Shown: positions 8,520 through 18,698, counted from the stretch's first letter. The stretch is DNA of 64,000 nucleotides from Nitrosospira multiformis (GCF_900111585.1 NZ_FOHI01000002.1:310001-374000), one strand, 5' to 3'. The notes: generated by a model from the letters alone, not told the origin. Translations and numbers: made by a program.

Positions 8520-8996
8520 TCAGCCTCCCGCGCCGCCCACGGAAATATTCTCGTCCATCTCGCGATTGGGTCCACGGGGCGTATCAGGTCCATACAGAAT
8601 GCGTACCATTTTGCAGAGAAAATCCTCCTGCTCGGGCGATGCATATTTGCATGAACCGGATCCGGACTCGGAACCCTGCGCAGGCGCCTCCCATCCCTCG
8701 GTGGCATTCGCCTGATCTGTTGGCTGGGGCGCAACAGAAGTCTTATCACTCTCTCCCTTTTCAGTCCTGTTTCCCTGTTCTTCATTGGTCCCCGGGGGAA
8801 GCTCCCAGCCCAGCGCATCCTTTTCCAGCGATTGATTCCGCTGGTTCGTATCGACAAATATATCCTGTACCCATCTGTTTGCACGGTCCGACACACCCGA
8901 TTGCGCGTGCGACATTCCTGCAGCACCAGAAATCACGATGCCGGCAAATAATGCGGCTTGCATCTTCCGCGTTTTCCGTAGCCGTGGATGTTTCAT
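8520..8996 (-). CDS. Small exported protein with NIS-GGAGG tail (paralogue B)
   Basis: A 158-residue protein with a basic N-terminus (MKHPRLRKTRKMQ), a signal sequence ending at about MSHAQS, a polar Glu/Asn/Gln-rich middle, and a C-terminal block beginning C-KYASPEQEDFLCKMVRIL and ending DENISVGGAGG. The last 40 or so residues align with paralogue A almost without gaps: Cys, D-(L/F)-L, Lys, Arg, Pro, Asn, Asp and NIS-x-GGAGG are shared, while the rest is unrelated. This pattern (signal, variable middle, conserved tail) resembles a sorting or processing signal. No transmembrane segment or basic end follows the tail, unlike PEP-CTERM or GlyGly-CTERM proteins. Function unknown. Confidence 0.7.
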   Translation of the reverse strand: MKHPRLRKTRKMQAALFAGIVISGAAGMSHAQSGVSDRANRWVQDIFVDTNQRNQSLEKDALGWELPPGTNEEQGNRTEKGESDKTSVAPQPTDQANATEGWEAPAQGSESGSGSCKYASPEQEDFLCKMVRILYGPDTPRGPNREMDENISVGGAGG

Positions 8997-9219
8997 GGTC
9001 CACCTTTATTCAAATGAGGGATAGAGCGAATGGTGCGCGCTTGAGGGTGCGCGGTCAAGACAGATTTTGTGGATTTGTCGAAATCCTCAAAACTCCGGGA
9101 AGAACGGTGCAAACAAGACTGTTTGAGGTGGACGAGTACGTATCTTAGGTACTCATCCACATTGCTTCACGATTTTCAAGAATGAAGGTTACACGGATCC
9201 AAACACGATACAGCCTGCC

Positions 9220-10086
9220 TCATGCAACAGAACCGGTGGGTACATCACTGGTTAACGGCTTGCTTTTACCCCTGGCAACAAATGCCATGAGGCATAACCC
9301 TGCCAGCATCATTGCGTAAGTTTCAGGTTCGGGAACGGCGGTGACGAATCCAGGCACATCCGTCAATACGATACGACCATTAAGATCCTGGATTTCGCGT
9401 GCATCTCCCTCCGGAAACAGCGAGCTGAACGCATTGATCTGCTCCGAAGACATGAATAGCGGCTGCGATAACATCACCCAACTGACTCCTTCATTAAAAT
9501 CAGGCGTGGTCAGCGAACCGGAATAGCGGAAGGATTCCAGGTTGGAGGGAATGAGCGTATTGAGGTTGAAGTGGTCGATATGGAGTGTCTCGGAAGTGTT
9601 CTGCGGAATATGGGAGAAAATCGGATCGAGATCGCTGTTGAATGCGCCCGCCTGAACCCAGCGGCCAACCACGAGAAGATCATTATTGCTGTCGCTGAAG
9701 ACGAGATGCATCTCCATTGGAGATGCCACGCCATTCAACAAATGCTCGGAAGGAGTGTGAAAGTGAAACTGGGCAAGCTCCCAGTCATGACCGGAAAGCG
9801 TGAGGGAACCTGCACCGGGATTGACATTGCCTCGTACTGCGGTTTTTTCGGGATCCGGCGAACCGTTGTTGATGACATCGAGTGACGTGTCGGAACTCAG
9901 GTTGAAGTTGAGCGCCGGCAGACGACCGAAATAGGTGCTATCCGAGCGAAAATCGATGGGACTTTGCGACTCCATCGTGGCCAGCGCCGATGGAGTGACC
10001 TCCGCGTGCGACGTTGACATTCCAAACACCAAAAGGACTGAAAAGAGTGCGGTTTGCCGCGATAAACGTAACAATGACATATTCAT
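9220..10086 (-). CDS. Exported alpha-carbonic anhydrase with PEP-CTERM anchor (copy 2)
   Basis: A 288-residue paralogue of the carbonic anhydrase at 4606-5547, alike throughout the catalytic domain. Signal peptide (to about residue 28), QSPIDF, zinc ligands H108, H110 (QFHFHTPSEH) and H127 (MEMHLVF), and LTTPDF are present. The C-terminus has AVPEPETYAMMLAGL, a hydrophobic helix and RGKSK, a PEP-CTERM signal. As in copy 1, NNG is followed by SPDPEKT, so the usual proton-shuttle His is absent, and the N-terminal segment is short. It lacks the roughly 35-residue linker that copy 1 has before its PEP motif. Likely role: CO2/bicarbonate equilibration in the periplasm or at the cell surface. Confidence 0.93.
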   Translation of the reverse strand: MNMSLLRLSRQTALFSVLLVFGMSTSHAEVTPSALATMESQSPIDFRSDSTYFGRLPALNFNLSSDTSLDVINNGSPDPEKTAVRGNVNPGAGSLTLSGHDWELAQFHFHTPSEHLLNGVASPMEMHLVFSDSNNDLLVVGRWVQAGAFNSDLDPIFSHIPQNTSETLHIDHFNLNTLIPSNLESFRYSGSLTTPDFNEGVSWVMLSQPLFMSSEQINAFSSLFPEGDAREIQDLNGRIVLTDVPGFVTAVPEPETYAMMLAGLCLMAFVARGKSKPLTSDVPTGSVA

Positions 10087-10327
10087 CGAGTCTCTCCAGA
10101 ATTATGGCACGCATTATGCGCACCGGGTTATGAAAAATGGATAAGATGTTGTTGCCACTTTAAACTAGCACAGCAGTTGTGAATTTAATGTCCCTGAATT
10201 GTCAAAATTTTGTCAGGAGCTCTTCGCATCAGAAGGGCAGGAAGGTTCCTGAAAAGAGCAAAAGAATATGCAAAAGGCATTTTTCATGAGAATGGGGGAC
10301 GGGGAAACGGTCAGGAATTCCTTACAG

Positions 10328-10350
10328 CCCTTCGGCAGGCTCAGAGCGAG
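10328..10350. repeat. Dispersed repeat fragment (GGCAGGCTCAG type)
   Basis: CCCTTCGGCAGGCTCAGAGC resembles the CCTTCGACAGGCTCAGGGC-type repeat that is scattered through many proteobacterial genomes. A second copy in the opposite orientation lies at 52212-52233 in this window. Confidence 0.6.
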
Positions 10351-10433
10351 TGGAGACGAGGGGTTTGGGTGAACAGGAAGATGGAGAAATCTCAGTCAAA
10401 CCATTAATTCGGCGAGCAAACAACCCAAACGTC

Positions 10434-10453
10434 ATACCGGCGGAAGCCGGTAT
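10434..10453. repeat. Short palindromic extragenic element
   Basis: A perfect 8-bp inverted repeat, ATACCGGC / GCCGGTAT, around GGAA. It sits in GTCAT...CCC context like the common CGTCATTCCGGC-type extragenic palindromes of betaproteobacteria. Confidence 0.6.
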
Positions 10454-10549
10454 CCCGTGACGTTCAAAGTACATCGTCATGGGTTTGGGCTGGATTCCGG
10501 ATCAAGCCCGAAATACGAGGTTCATGGGATTTTCTGGTCGATCAATGGC

Positions 10550-10595
10550 ACCTGTCGATACTTGTTTCGTAGGCGTGGAACAAGTATCGACAGGT
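10550..10595 (-). repeat. 17-bp perfect inverted repeat at the zwf 3' end
   Basis: Arms ACCTGTCGATACTTGTT (10550-10566) and its exact complement (10579-10595) flank a 12-base loop, 12 bases past the zwf stop. It would form a strong hairpin in the zwf transcript and could terminate or stabilise it, although no T-run follows. It may instead be a REP-like mobile palindrome. Confidence 0.75.
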
Positions 10596-10606
10596 TCTGG
10601 AGATGC

Positions 10607-12001
10607 CTACCCCGGATTGTGCCAGCAGCCATCCGGCTCGATCAGGGCGTCGGCTGCGGGGGGACCCCAACTGCCGCGCTCGTAGGGCAGAACGTGAGGA
10701 TATGTCTTGAGTACAGGATCGAGTGCTGTCCAGGATGCCTCTACCGCCTCCCTCTTGGTAAACAGGGTGTCGTCGCCAATCATTGCATCATGCAGGAGGC
10801 GTTCATAAGGCGATTCACGCCCGAAGTGCTCCTCGACCAGGCACAACTCCTGCTGATCGCCTTTGAACTCTTTTCCGGGATACTTGACTCTCGCTGCAAT
10901 TGCAACCGCTGAGACCGGAGAAAGGCGGAACCTGAGGTAATTGGCATCACACGCGGCGCTTGCCGAATCAGCAAAAAGCTTTTGCGGCGGCGGCTTCAAC
11001 TGGACAAGGACCTCGGCAGCGGTCTTGGCCAGACACTTGCCGGAACGCAGATACCAAGGGACGCCTTCCCAGCGCCAGGAGTCGATGAAAAGCCGCAGGG
11101 CGCAGAATGTCTCGACATCCGAGTCCTCCGCCACGCCTGGTTCCTGGCGGTAACCCACATATTGTCCACGCACCAGATCCTCGGGTACAAGGGGACGCAT
11201 CGCGTGGAATATATTGATTTTTTCGCTTTGGACCGTTCCGAGACCACGATAAGCGGGAGGTTCCATGGCCAGCAGCGCAACAATCTGGAAAAGATGATTC
11301 TGAATCACGTCACGCAGGCAGCCGGCGGATTCGTAAAATGCGCCTCGTTCTTCAACTCCGAATTCCTCAGCCAATGTAATCTGCACGCTGGCTACATAAT
11401 TACGATTCCATATTGGTTCCAGAAATGAATTGGCGAATCTGAAATAAAGAATATTCATGATCGCCTCTTTCCCGAGAAAATGGTCGATGCGAAATATCGC
11501 CTCCTCGGGGAACACGGAGCGTGCAATACGGTTCAGCTCACGTGCTGACTCAAGATCTCGTCCAAAAGGTTTTTCCACAATGACGCGCGCCCCCGCGGCC
11601 AGATCGAGCGCACCAAGACCTCTTATGACATTCTCGAAAAGAAGAGGGGGGATGGCGAGATAGTGCACGGGATGACGTGCATCTCCCAGAGCCTGTTTGA
11701 GTTCCTTGAACGTATCGAGGTTGTTGTAGTCTCCACGCACATATCGCAGCAAGGAAAGGAGGTGATCCAGCGCCCGTTTGTCATCGATCTTTCCGGACTC
11801 GCTGATGGACTGGGTTGCCCGTTCCTTGAGTTGATCGAGATTCCAGGGTGTCGAGGCGACACCGACCAGCGGCACATCGAGCATGCCCTTTTTGATCATC
11901 GCGTACAGCGCCGGAAAGATCTTTTTATAGGCGAGGTCACCCGTTATCCCAAACAGCACCAGTGCATCGGATGGCTCGGTGTAGTCATTGGTTTTTCGCA
12001 T
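10607..12001 (-). CDS. zwf: Glucose-6-phosphate 1-dehydrogenase
   Basis: A 464-residue cytoplasmic enzyme oxidising glucose 6-phosphate to 6-phosphogluconolactone, the entry step of the oxidative pentose phosphate and Entner-Doudoroff routes. The NAD(P)-binding motif [10 protein letters not shown] is at residues 18-27. The active-site signature RIDHFLGKE is near residue 172, and EKPFGRDL precedes it. Length is slightly below the roughly 490 usual for the family. It lies downstream of pgm, tkt and pgi on the same strand in a sugar phosphate cluster, 194 bases after pgm, so it may have its own promoter. Confidence 0.95.
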   Translation of the reverse strand: MRKTNDYTEPSDALVLFGITGDLAYKKIFPALYAMIKKGMLDVPLVGVASTPWNLDQLKERATQSISESGKIDDKRALDHLLSLLRYVRGDYNNLDTFKELKQALGDARHPVHYLAIPPLLFENVIRGLGALDLAAGARVIVEKPFGRDLESARELNRIARSVFPEEAIFRIDHFLGKEAIMNILYFRFANSFLEPIWNRNYVASVQITLAEEFGVEERGAFYESAGCLRDVIQNHLFQIVALLAMEPPAYRGLGTVQSEKINIFHAMRPLVPEDLVRGQYVGYRQEPGVAEDSDVETFCALRLFIDSWRWEGVPWYLRSGKCLAKTAAEVLVQLKPPPQKLFADSASAACDANYLRFRLSPVSAVAIAARVKYPGKEFKGDQQELCLVEEHFGRESPYERLLHDAMIGDDTLFTKREAVEASWTALDPVLKTYPHVLPYERGSWGPPAADALIEPDGCWHNPG

Positions 12002-12195
12002 TTCGTCACTCCTCCCTTCCTGCAGTAAAAGACGAAGCCTCCGGAGCTGTCGATTGACCGGCTACAGTGGGAATGCCGGTACAAAAAATCTAACGTGCTG
12101 AACGACTTTCGGCATGGATACCCTGCATAGCCGCCAGAAATTCGATGAGGTGATCGTTACCACCCAAAAGAAAAAGACGGAGCATCAAGCAAGAC

Positions 12196-13860
12196 TTATT
12201 CAGGACTGCCCTTGCGGGTCCCTGCGAATGCATCCTCGACGATTGTTTGAGCTTCCGCCACGATGCGGTGCAGGTGGTCTTTTCCCAAAAAGCTTTCAGC
12301 ATAAATTTTGTAGATATCTTCCGTGCCGGAAGGGCGCGCCGCAAACCATCCGTTATCGGCGATGACCTTGATGCCACCGATGGAAGCATTGTTGCCGGGT
12401 GCGCGAGTGAGAATAGTGCGAATTGCCTCGCCTGCTATTTCAGTATGCCTTATCTGATCCGGCGACAGCCTGCTCAAAGTTTTCTTCTGCTCGGGGGTAG
12501 CCGGAGCGTCGATCCGTTGGAACTCGGATCGCCCGTATTCGCGTTCGAAACCGCTGTATATCTCGCCTGGATCGCGCTCTATACACGCCAGTATTTCACC
12601 GGAGAGCAGTGCTGCCACGATGCCATCCTTATCGGTTGTCCAGGTCTTGCCATTGATGCGCAGGAACGAGGCTCCGGCACTTTCTTCTCCGCAAAAACCA
12701 AGTGACCTGTTGCCCAAACCCTCCACAAACCACTTGAAGCCGACCGGTACTTCATAGAGCTTGCGATCGAGCGCGGCAGTCACACGGTCAATCATCTGGC
12801 TGCTTACCACCGTTTTGCCGACTGCGGTATTCGAGGTCCACTCGTGGCGGGATTGGAAGAGGTAGTGGACGGCAACAGAAAGATAATGATCCGCAGGAAG
12901 TAAGCCGCTGCTCCGGGTAACGATTCCATGCCGGTCATGATCGGTATCGCATGCGAAAGCAATGTCGAAGCGATCTTTCATATTCAGCATGCCGCGCATC
13001 GCATACGGGGAAGAGGGATCCATGCGGATTTTGCCGTCCCAATCCAGCGTCATAAAACGGAAGGTCGGATCTATCTGGTTGTTGACCACGGTCATGTTCA
13101 GCTTGTAGCGCTCCGCGATTGCGTTCCAGTAGTGAACGCCCGCGCCGCCGAGCGGGTCAATACCCATGTGGATCTTCGAATCGGATATGGCTTTCGTATC
13201 CACTACGTTCTGCAGATCGGCAACGTAACTGTTGAGGAAGTCGTGCCGATGGGTGGTATCCGCATGCAACGCTTTCTCGAAAGACATTCTCTTTACATCT
13301 GCCAGATTCCTTTCGAGGAAGGTGTTGGATCTGGATTCGATCCAGGAGGTGACCTCGACTCCAGCCGGTCCCCCATGTGGCGGATTGTATTTGAAACCCC
13401 CGCTCTCAGGAGGATTGTGGGAAGGTGTGATGACAATGCCATCTGCCAGCCCATGCGTGCGGCCCTCGTTGTAAGTCAGTATGGCATGGGAAACTGCCGG
13501 AGTGGGCGTATATTCATCGTTCGCGGCAAGCATGATTTCCACGTCATTGGCAGCCAGCACTTCCAGAGCGCTTGCATAGGCAGGTTCCGACAATGCATGA
13601 GTATCGATCCCCAGGAACAGGGGACCGTTGATATCGTGTTGTTTGCGGTATTGGCAGATCGCTTGCGTAATGGCGAGAATGTGCCATTCATTGAAACTGC
13701 CATCCAATGCCGAGCCACGATGTCCGGAGGTCCCGAACACGACCCGCTCCGTGGGCAAATTCGGGTCGGGGATACGGGTATAATAGGCGGTGACAAGCCG
13801 GGGCACATTCACCAGCATCTCGGGTTGGGCGGGTTTTCCGGCGTTAGGATTTATTTTCAT
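12196..13860 (-). CDS. pgm: Phosphoglucomutase, alpha-D-glucose phosphate-specific
   Basis: A 554-residue cytoplasmic enzyme interconverting glucose 1-phosphate and glucose 6-phosphate, connecting glycolytic sugars to glycogen, sucrose or polysaccharide synthesis. Visible motifs are FGTSGHRG near residue 43, the phosphoserine loop ITPSHNPPESGG (about residue 144), the metal-binding DTDHDRHG (about residue 308), and the phosphate-binding RPSGTEDIYK near the C-terminus. Length matches the E. coli Pgm type. It follows tkt by 74 bases on the same strand, consistent with an operon. Confidence 0.96.
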   Translation of the reverse strand: MKINPNAGKPAQPEMLVNVPRLVTAYYTRIPDPNLPTERVVFGTSGHRGSALDGSFNEWHILAITQAICQYRKQHDINGPLFLGIDTHALSEPAYASALEVLAANDVEIMLAANDEYTPTPAVSHAILTYNEGRTHGLADGIVITPSHNPPESGGFKYNPPHGGPAGVEVTSWIESRSNTFLERNLADVKRMSFEKALHADTTHRHDFLNSYVADLQNVVDTKAISDSKIHMGIDPLGGAGVHYWNAIAERYKLNMTVVNNQIDPTFRFMTLDWDGKIRMDPSSPYAMRGMLNMKDRFDIAFACDTDHDRHGIVTRSSGLLPADHYLSVAVHYLFQSRHEWTSNTAVGKTVVSSQMIDRVTAALDRKLYEVPVGFKWFVEGLGNRSLGFCGEESAGASFLRINGKTWTTDKDGIVAALLSGEILACIERDPGEIYSGFEREYGRSEFQRIDAPATPEQKKTLSRLSPDQIRHTEIAGEAIRTILTRAPGNNASIGGIKVIADNGWFAARPSGTEDIYKIYAESFLGKDHLHRIVAEAQTIVEDAFAGTRKGSPE

Positions 13861-13934
13861 GTTGTTTTTTTAAGCAGCAGACTTTTCTCATCCCACTGGC
13901 AACTGGCACCGACGGGAGCGCGAGCATGCAAAGC

Positions 13935-16058
13935 TCAGCGGGCTTTTTCGCTCTCGTTTTTCGTACTCTTCGTATTGTGCCGTGCAATCTGCTCCTTGGC
14001 CGCTGCGACTATGTGCCCGGGTTCGAATCCGAAGCGTCGCGCAACAACTTTTGCCGGCGCGGATAGGCCGAAGCAATGCATGGCAATGATGCAGCCGCCT
14101 GCGCCTGTGTAGCGCTCCCATCCGAAGCCCGACGCCTCCTCAACCCCCACGCGCGCCAATATCCCCGGGGGCAAAATTTCGTCTCGATATTCCTGGCCTT
14201 GATGTTCGAAAACTTCCCATGATGGCATGCTGATCACGCGTGATGATATTCCTTCTTTCTTGAGCTGTTCGTGGGCAGCTACGCAAAGCGCGACCTCGCT
14301 TCCAGTCGCCAGCAGCAGCACGGCCGGTCTGCCGTCTTCGGCGTCGGCCAATACGTAGGCGCCGCGAGCAAGGCCGCTCGCGGACGCATAACGAGTCCGG
14401 TCGAGAGTCGGCACTGCCTGCCGCGTCAGTATCAGGCAAACGGGGCGGTCAGTGAGTTGCATGATCAGCCGCCACGCTTCCACCACTTCATTCGCATCCG
14501 CCGGCCGCAGAACAACTAGACCGGGGGTGGCGCGCAGGGAGGCCAGATGCGCGATGGGCTGATGAGTGGGACCGTCCTCTCCCAGGCTGATGGAATCATG
14601 GGTCCAGATGTAGATGATGGGAATCTCCATCATTGCACTCAGCCGGAGTGCGGCTCGCCCGTAGTCGCTGAATACGAGAAAGCTCGCTGCATAGGGACGC
14701 AATTTCGATAGACTCATTCCGTTGGCAATGGCGCACATGGCATGCTCGCGCAAGCCAAAATGAAAATTGCGTCCGCGGTAGTTGCCCTTGGCGTTTTCGT
14801 ACTGTTCAGGCGGCTGAAACTGTCCGTAGAAATCACCTTTCAGTTCGGTTTTTGTGGAAGGCGAGAGATCGGCGGCTCCACCCAGCAACCAGGCAATTTT
14901 CCCGGCAATGGTATTCAGTACCTTGCCGGATGACTCCCGGGTAGCCATACCTTTCTCGTCCGCGGGGAAGGTCGGTAATTCGCTATCCCAGTCCCCCGGC
15001 AAGCCGCGTTGCTGCATGCGGTCGATCTGCTCCGCCAGATCCGGATATTGCTTCCGATAGGCATCGAACTGTGCACGCCAGGCGACGTGTGCAGCTCTGC
15101 CGCGCTCACCGAACCCTGTCTGGAAGTATTCCCGGACTCCATCCGGTACATAAAATTGCTTGTCGGGGTCGCACCCGTAGAATTCCTTGGCGAGGCGAGA
15201 TTCTTCAGGCCCCAGCGGTTCGCCATGCGCTTCCCGCGAGTCATGCTTGTGCGGCGCCCCATAACCGATATGGCTATGCACGATGATCAGCGTGGGACGA
15301 TCATCGGTGTGCAGGAACGTCTCGTAAGCTTCCGCCAGGAGCGGTAATCCGTTTGCATCATCCACGTGAGCGACACTCCACCCGTATGCGGAAAACCGCG
15401 CGGCTACATCTTCCGTGAAGGTGAGATCGGTCGATCCTTCGATCGTGATGCGGTTATCGTCATATATCCAGCACAGGTTTCCAAGCTTGAGATGCCCGGC
15501 CAGGGATGCCGCCTCACTGCTGACGCCTTCCATCATGTCGCCGTCACTGCACAAGGCATAAACGTTGTGGTTGAACAATTCGAAATCGGGCCGGTTGTAA
15601 GTGGCCGCAAGCCATCGCCCGGCTATAGCCATGCCGACGCTGTCTCCCGCACCCTGGCCCAGCGGTCCCGTCGTCGTTTCCACTCCTGAAGTCCATCCAT
15701 ATTCCGGATGACCGGTACAACGGCTGCCTGCCTGGCGAAACGTCTTGAGGTCATCCATCGTTACCGCCAGCCGGTCTTCATCCTCGTAAGAGGGACTCGT
15801 TGCCTTTACTCCTGTCAGATGGAGGAGGCTGTAGAGCAACGCTGAAGCGTGACCGGCAGAAAGTATGAAACGGTCGCGATTGGGCCAGTCCGGGTTATCC
15901 GGATCGTAACGCAGAAAGCGCTGCCAGAGACAAAAGGCTGTAGGAGCTGCGCCCATCGGGGTACCGGGGTGACCGGAGTGGGCTTTTTCTACCTGGTCGA
16001 TGGAGAGGCTGCGAAGCGTGTTGATACAGATTTGGTCCAGATCGGTCTGCTCGCTCAT
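13935..16058 (-). CDS. tkt: Transketolase
   Basis: A 707-residue thiamine diphosphate enzyme transferring two-carbon units between sugar phosphates in the pentose phosphate pathway and, in autotrophs, the Calvin cycle. The N-terminal domain holds KAHSGHPGTPMG and the ThDP/Mg motif CSDGDMMEG...YDDNRITIEG. The central domain has the cofactor-activating Glu in FGLREHAM, and TLDRTRYAS and EEASGFGWERY follow in the C-terminal domain. The length is a little over the usual 660-670, through a longer C-terminus (RHNTKSTKNESEKAR). It is not near cbb genes in this window. Confidence 0.96.
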   Translation of the reverse strand: MSEQTDLDQICINTLRSLSIDQVEKAHSGHPGTPMGAAPTAFCLWQRFLRYDPDNPDWPNRDRFILSAGHASALLYSLLHLTGVKATSPSYEDEDRLAVTMDDLKTFRQAGSRCTGHPEYGWTSGVETTTGPLGQGAGDSVGMAIAGRWLAATYNRPDFELFNHNVYALCSDGDMMEGVSSEAASLAGHLKLGNLCWIYDDNRITIEGSTDLTFTEDVAARFSAYGWSVAHVDDANGLPLLAEAYETFLHTDDRPTLIIVHSHIGYGAPHKHDSREAHGEPLGPEESRLAKEFYGCDPDKQFYVPDGVREYFQTGFGERGRAAHVAWRAQFDAYRKQYPDLAEQIDRMQQRGLPGDWDSELPTFPADEKGMATRESSGKVLNTIAGKIAWLLGGAADLSPSTKTELKGDFYGQFQPPEQYENAKGNYRGRNFHFGLREHAMCAIANGMSLSKLRPYAASFLVFSDYGRAALRLSAMMEIPIIYIWTHDSISLGEDGPTHQPIAHLASLRATPGLVVLRPADANEVVEAWRLIMQLTDRPVCLILTRQAVPTLDRTRYASASGLARGAYVLADAEDGRPAVLLLATGSEVALCVAAHEQLKKEGISSRVISMPSWEVFEHQGQEYRDEILPPGILARVGVEEASGFGWERYTGAGGCIIAMHCFGLSAPAKVVARRFGFEPGHIVAAAKEQIARHNTKSTKNESEKAR

Positions 16059-16284
16059 GAGAGTGCTCCCGTAAAAGCAACCTTACGCGAATTACAGAAA
16101 CCCGTTAATGGGATTCCATGGGACTGGGAGCAATGCGCTTTCCGTCTCCCGTCAATATATAAAGTGCGAATATACGAATTATTACGGGGTTTCCCCGACC
16201 GTCGCAGCGCAGTGGAGGGCGACGCGCAAGGGAAGTTGTAGAAAACCATACTTTTCGACTCCTGACAGGAGCCAATGTTCACAG

Positions 16285-17925
16285 CTATTTTTGTTTCAGC
16301 CTGTTGTACCGCTGTATCAGGGCGTTGGTGGAGCTATCATGTTTCAGTGACTCGCCGTTTTCATCCTCCAGTTCCTGCCCGATGTTGCGTGCGAGCACTT
16401 TGCCGAGTTCGACGCCCCATTGATCGAACGAATCGATCTGCCAGATTGTCCCCTGCGTAAAAACACTCTGCTCATAAAGAGCGACAAGGGCACCGAGGGT
16501 GTGGGGTGTGAGGCGCTCGGCAAGTATCGTATTGGTGGGACGATTACCCTCAAAACTGCGATGCGGGCAAAGCCAGTCCGGGATACCTTCGGCTTTGACT
16601 TCATCTTCCGTTTTTCCGAAAGCAAGCGCCTCGGTCTGGGCAAACAGATTGGCCATGAGGAGGTCATGGTGATCGCCCAAGGGGTTCAGGGTTTGGCAGA
16701 AGCCGATAAAATCACAGGGAATCAATCGGGTTCCCTGATGGATGAGCTGGTAAAACGAATGTTGTCCGTTGGTGCCGGGTTCTCCCCACACGATAGGTGA
16801 GGTCTGGTAGTCAACCTGGGAGTCATCCAGTGTAATGTGCTTTCCATTGCTCTCCATTGTCAGTTGCTGGAGGTAAGCCGGAAAGCGCTTCAAGTATTGC
16901 TCGTAGGGCAGCACGGCGAGTGTCTGCGCGCCAAAGAAATTGTTATACCAGAGTGATAGCAACCCCATCAGGACGGGAAGATTCCTGTCGAATGGAGCGG
17001 AATGGAAGTGCTCGTCCATTGCGTGGAAGCCGGTGAGCATCTCACGGAAATTCTCTGGGCCGATGGCAATCATGGTCGAGAGTCCGATCGCGGAATCCAT
17101 GGAATAGCGTCCACCTACCCAGTCCCAGAATTCGAACATGTTGGCGGTATCGATGCCGAATCTGGCTACTTCCTCCGCATTGGTGGAAACAGCGACGAAG
17201 TGCTTGCGCACCCCATCCAGATCCTTTATCTGTCGCAGCATCCATCGCCGGGCGGTGTGCGCATTGGTCAGCGTTTCCGTGGTCGTGAATGTCTTGGAGC
17301 AGATAATGAACAGGGTTTCTTCGGGATCAAGACCCCGTGTAGCCTCCACGAAATCCGTGCCATCCACATTGGAGATGAAACGAAAGCTGAGATTGTGCAG
17401 GCTGTAGTGGCGCAGCGCTTCATACGCCATGACCGGGCCCAGATCGGAGCCGCCGATACCGATATTGATGATATTGCGAATTCGCTTGCCAGTATGCCCC
17501 TGCCAGTCCCCGTTGCGTATCCTGTCGGAGAAATCCGACATACGGTCGAGCACGGCATGCACCCCGGGCACAACGTCCTTTCCGTCGACGAGGATTTTTT
17601 CATTACGAGGCGCGCGCAAGGCGATGTGGAGTACAGCACGCTGCTCCGTCACATTGATGGCGTCGCCCCTGAACATGGCTTCAATGCGCTCGCGCAGGCC
17701 GCATTCTTCGGCAAGCTGCACCAGTAGATGAAGCGTTTCATCAGTAATGCGATTTTTCGAATAATCCAGGTACAGGCCGACGGCCTCGGCCGTAAATCGC
17801 TCACCCCGCTTCGGGTCGTCAGCGAAGAACTGACGCAAATGCATGCCTTTGATTGCCTGGTAGTGAGCTTCCAGCGCCTTCCAGGCGGGCCTTTGCGTCA
17901 GGGGCGTGATCATGGGTCTCGTCAT
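16285..17925 (-). CDS. pgi: Glucose-6-phosphate isomerase
   Basis: A 546-residue enzyme interconverting glucose 6-phosphate and fructose 6-phosphate. The family signatures [23 protein letters not shown] with its catalytic Glu region, and near the end GVELGKVLA are present. The start MTRPMITPL is chosen because its ATG overlaps the pssA stop as ATGA (17922-17925); the frame extends further upstream only inside pssA. Coupling to pssA is unusual but clear. A gap of 226 bases follows before tkt, containing a weak hairpin (CGGGG-AAA-CCCCG, about 16186-16204) without a T-run. Confidence 0.95.
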   Translation of the reverse strand: MTRPMITPLTQRPAWKALEAHYQAIKGMHLRQFFADDPKRGERFTAEAVGLYLDYSKNRITDETLHLLVQLAEECGLRERIEAMFRGDAINVTEQRAVLHIALRAPRNEKILVDGKDVVPGVHAVLDRMSDFSDRIRNGDWQGHTGKRIRNIINIGIGGSDLGPVMAYEALRHYSLHNLSFRFISNVDGTDFVEATRGLDPEETLFIICSKTFTTTETLTNAHTARRWMLRQIKDLDGVRKHFVAVSTNAEEVARFGIDTANMFEFWDWVGGRYSMDSAIGLSTMIAIGPENFREMLTGFHAMDEHFHSAPFDRNLPVLMGLLSLWYNNFFGAQTLAVLPYEQYLKRFPAYLQQLTMESNGKHITLDDSQVDYQTSPIVWGEPGTNGQHSFYQLIHQGTRLIPCDFIGFCQTLNPLGDHHDLLMANLFAQTEALAFGKTEDEVKAEGIPDWLCPHRSFEGNRPTNTILAERLTPHTLGALVALYEQSVFTQGTIWQIDSFDQWGVELGKVLARNIGQELEDENGESLKHDSSTNALIQRYNRLKQK

Positions 17926-18698
17926 GCTTGCTGTCCCTCGATCATCTTTCGTTTTCTTTTGGCCAGCCGCCGCCAAGTCCACATGGCATAACCCGACAAG
18001 GCGTACAGAAAAAACAGGCAGAACAGCACGACCGGTGGATGACTCGGAATCAATGCAAAAAAGAACAACGCCAACAACAGGGCAGTGATGAATGGCACCG
18101 ACTTGCGCAGATTGATTTCCTTGCCGCTGTAGTAGGGAATATCGCTCACCATAGTCAGGCCTGCGAACAGGGTAATGCACCAGGCGAGCCACCGTACATC
18201 TGTGCCCGCTATGTCAAAATCCAGCATGAGCCATATGAGCCCGGCAATGAGGGCAGCCGCTGCGGGACTGGGCAGACCCTGAAAATAGCGCTTGTCCACA
18301 ATTCCAATATTGGTATTGAAACGCGCGAGCCGCAGCGCAGCGCAGACGCAATAGATAAAAGCAGCGATCCAGCCCCATTTGCCCATCCCTTTCAGCGCCC
18401 ATTCGTATATTACGAGCGCAGGTGCGGCGCCAAATGAAACCATATCGGAAAGGCTGTCGTATTCCGCGCCAAATTCGCTTTGCGTGTGGGTAAGGCGGGC
18501 GACGCGCCCATCGAGTCCATCCAATACCATCGCGATAAAAATCGCCACGGCGGAGTGCTCGAAGCGCCCATTCATTGCCTGGACAATGGCATAGAACCCC
18601 GCAAACAGGGCACCGGTGGTGAAGAGATTAGGCAGCAGATAAATGCCCCGCCGGCGCAGCTTGGCTTCGAAAACAGGGCGCGACTGAGATTCCTGCAT
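17922..18698 (-). CDS. pssA: CDP-diacylglycerol--serine O-phosphatidyltransferase
   Basis: A 258-residue inner-membrane enzyme forming phosphatidylserine from CDP-diacylglycerol and serine, the precursor of phosphatidylethanolamine. The CDP-alcohol phosphatidyltransferase motif DG-x2-AR-x8-G-x3-D-x3-D is present as [10 protein letters not shown]...GAEYDSLSD near residues 60-85. Six to eight hydrophobic helices follow, and the tail is very basic ([10 protein letters not shown]). In many betaproteobacteria pssA follows ilvBHC. Here it is separated from ilvC by an insertion remnant and a PEP-CTERM gene, and overlaps pgi instead. Confidence 0.95.
   Translation of the reverse strand: MQESQSRPVFEAKLRRRGIYLLPNLFTTGALFAGFYAIVQAMNGRFEHSAVAIFIAMVLDGLDGRVARLTHTQSEFGAEYDSLSDMVSFGAAPALVIYEWALKGMGKWGWIAAFIYCVCAALRLARFNTNIGIVDKRYFQGLPSPAAAALIAGLIWLMLDFDIAGTDVRWLAWCITLFAGLTMVSDIPYYSGKEINLRKSVPFITALLLALFFFALIPSHPPVVLFCLFFLYALSGYAMWTWRRLAKRKRKMIEGQQA

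Larger units (their letters stand above)
10087..10606. other. Repeat-rich intergenic region after zwf
   Basis: This 520-base gap separates carbonic anhydrase copy 2 from the zwf 3' end. It contains three palindromic or dispersed-type repeats (listed separately at 10328, 10434 and 10550) and no credible gene; the short frames at 10210-10407 and 10457-10912 look like chance. Confidence 0.6.

Noticed and set aside
12928-14112. 394-codon plus-strand frame
   Set aside because: Antisense to pgm and the tkt 3' end, with no motif or ribosome binding site.
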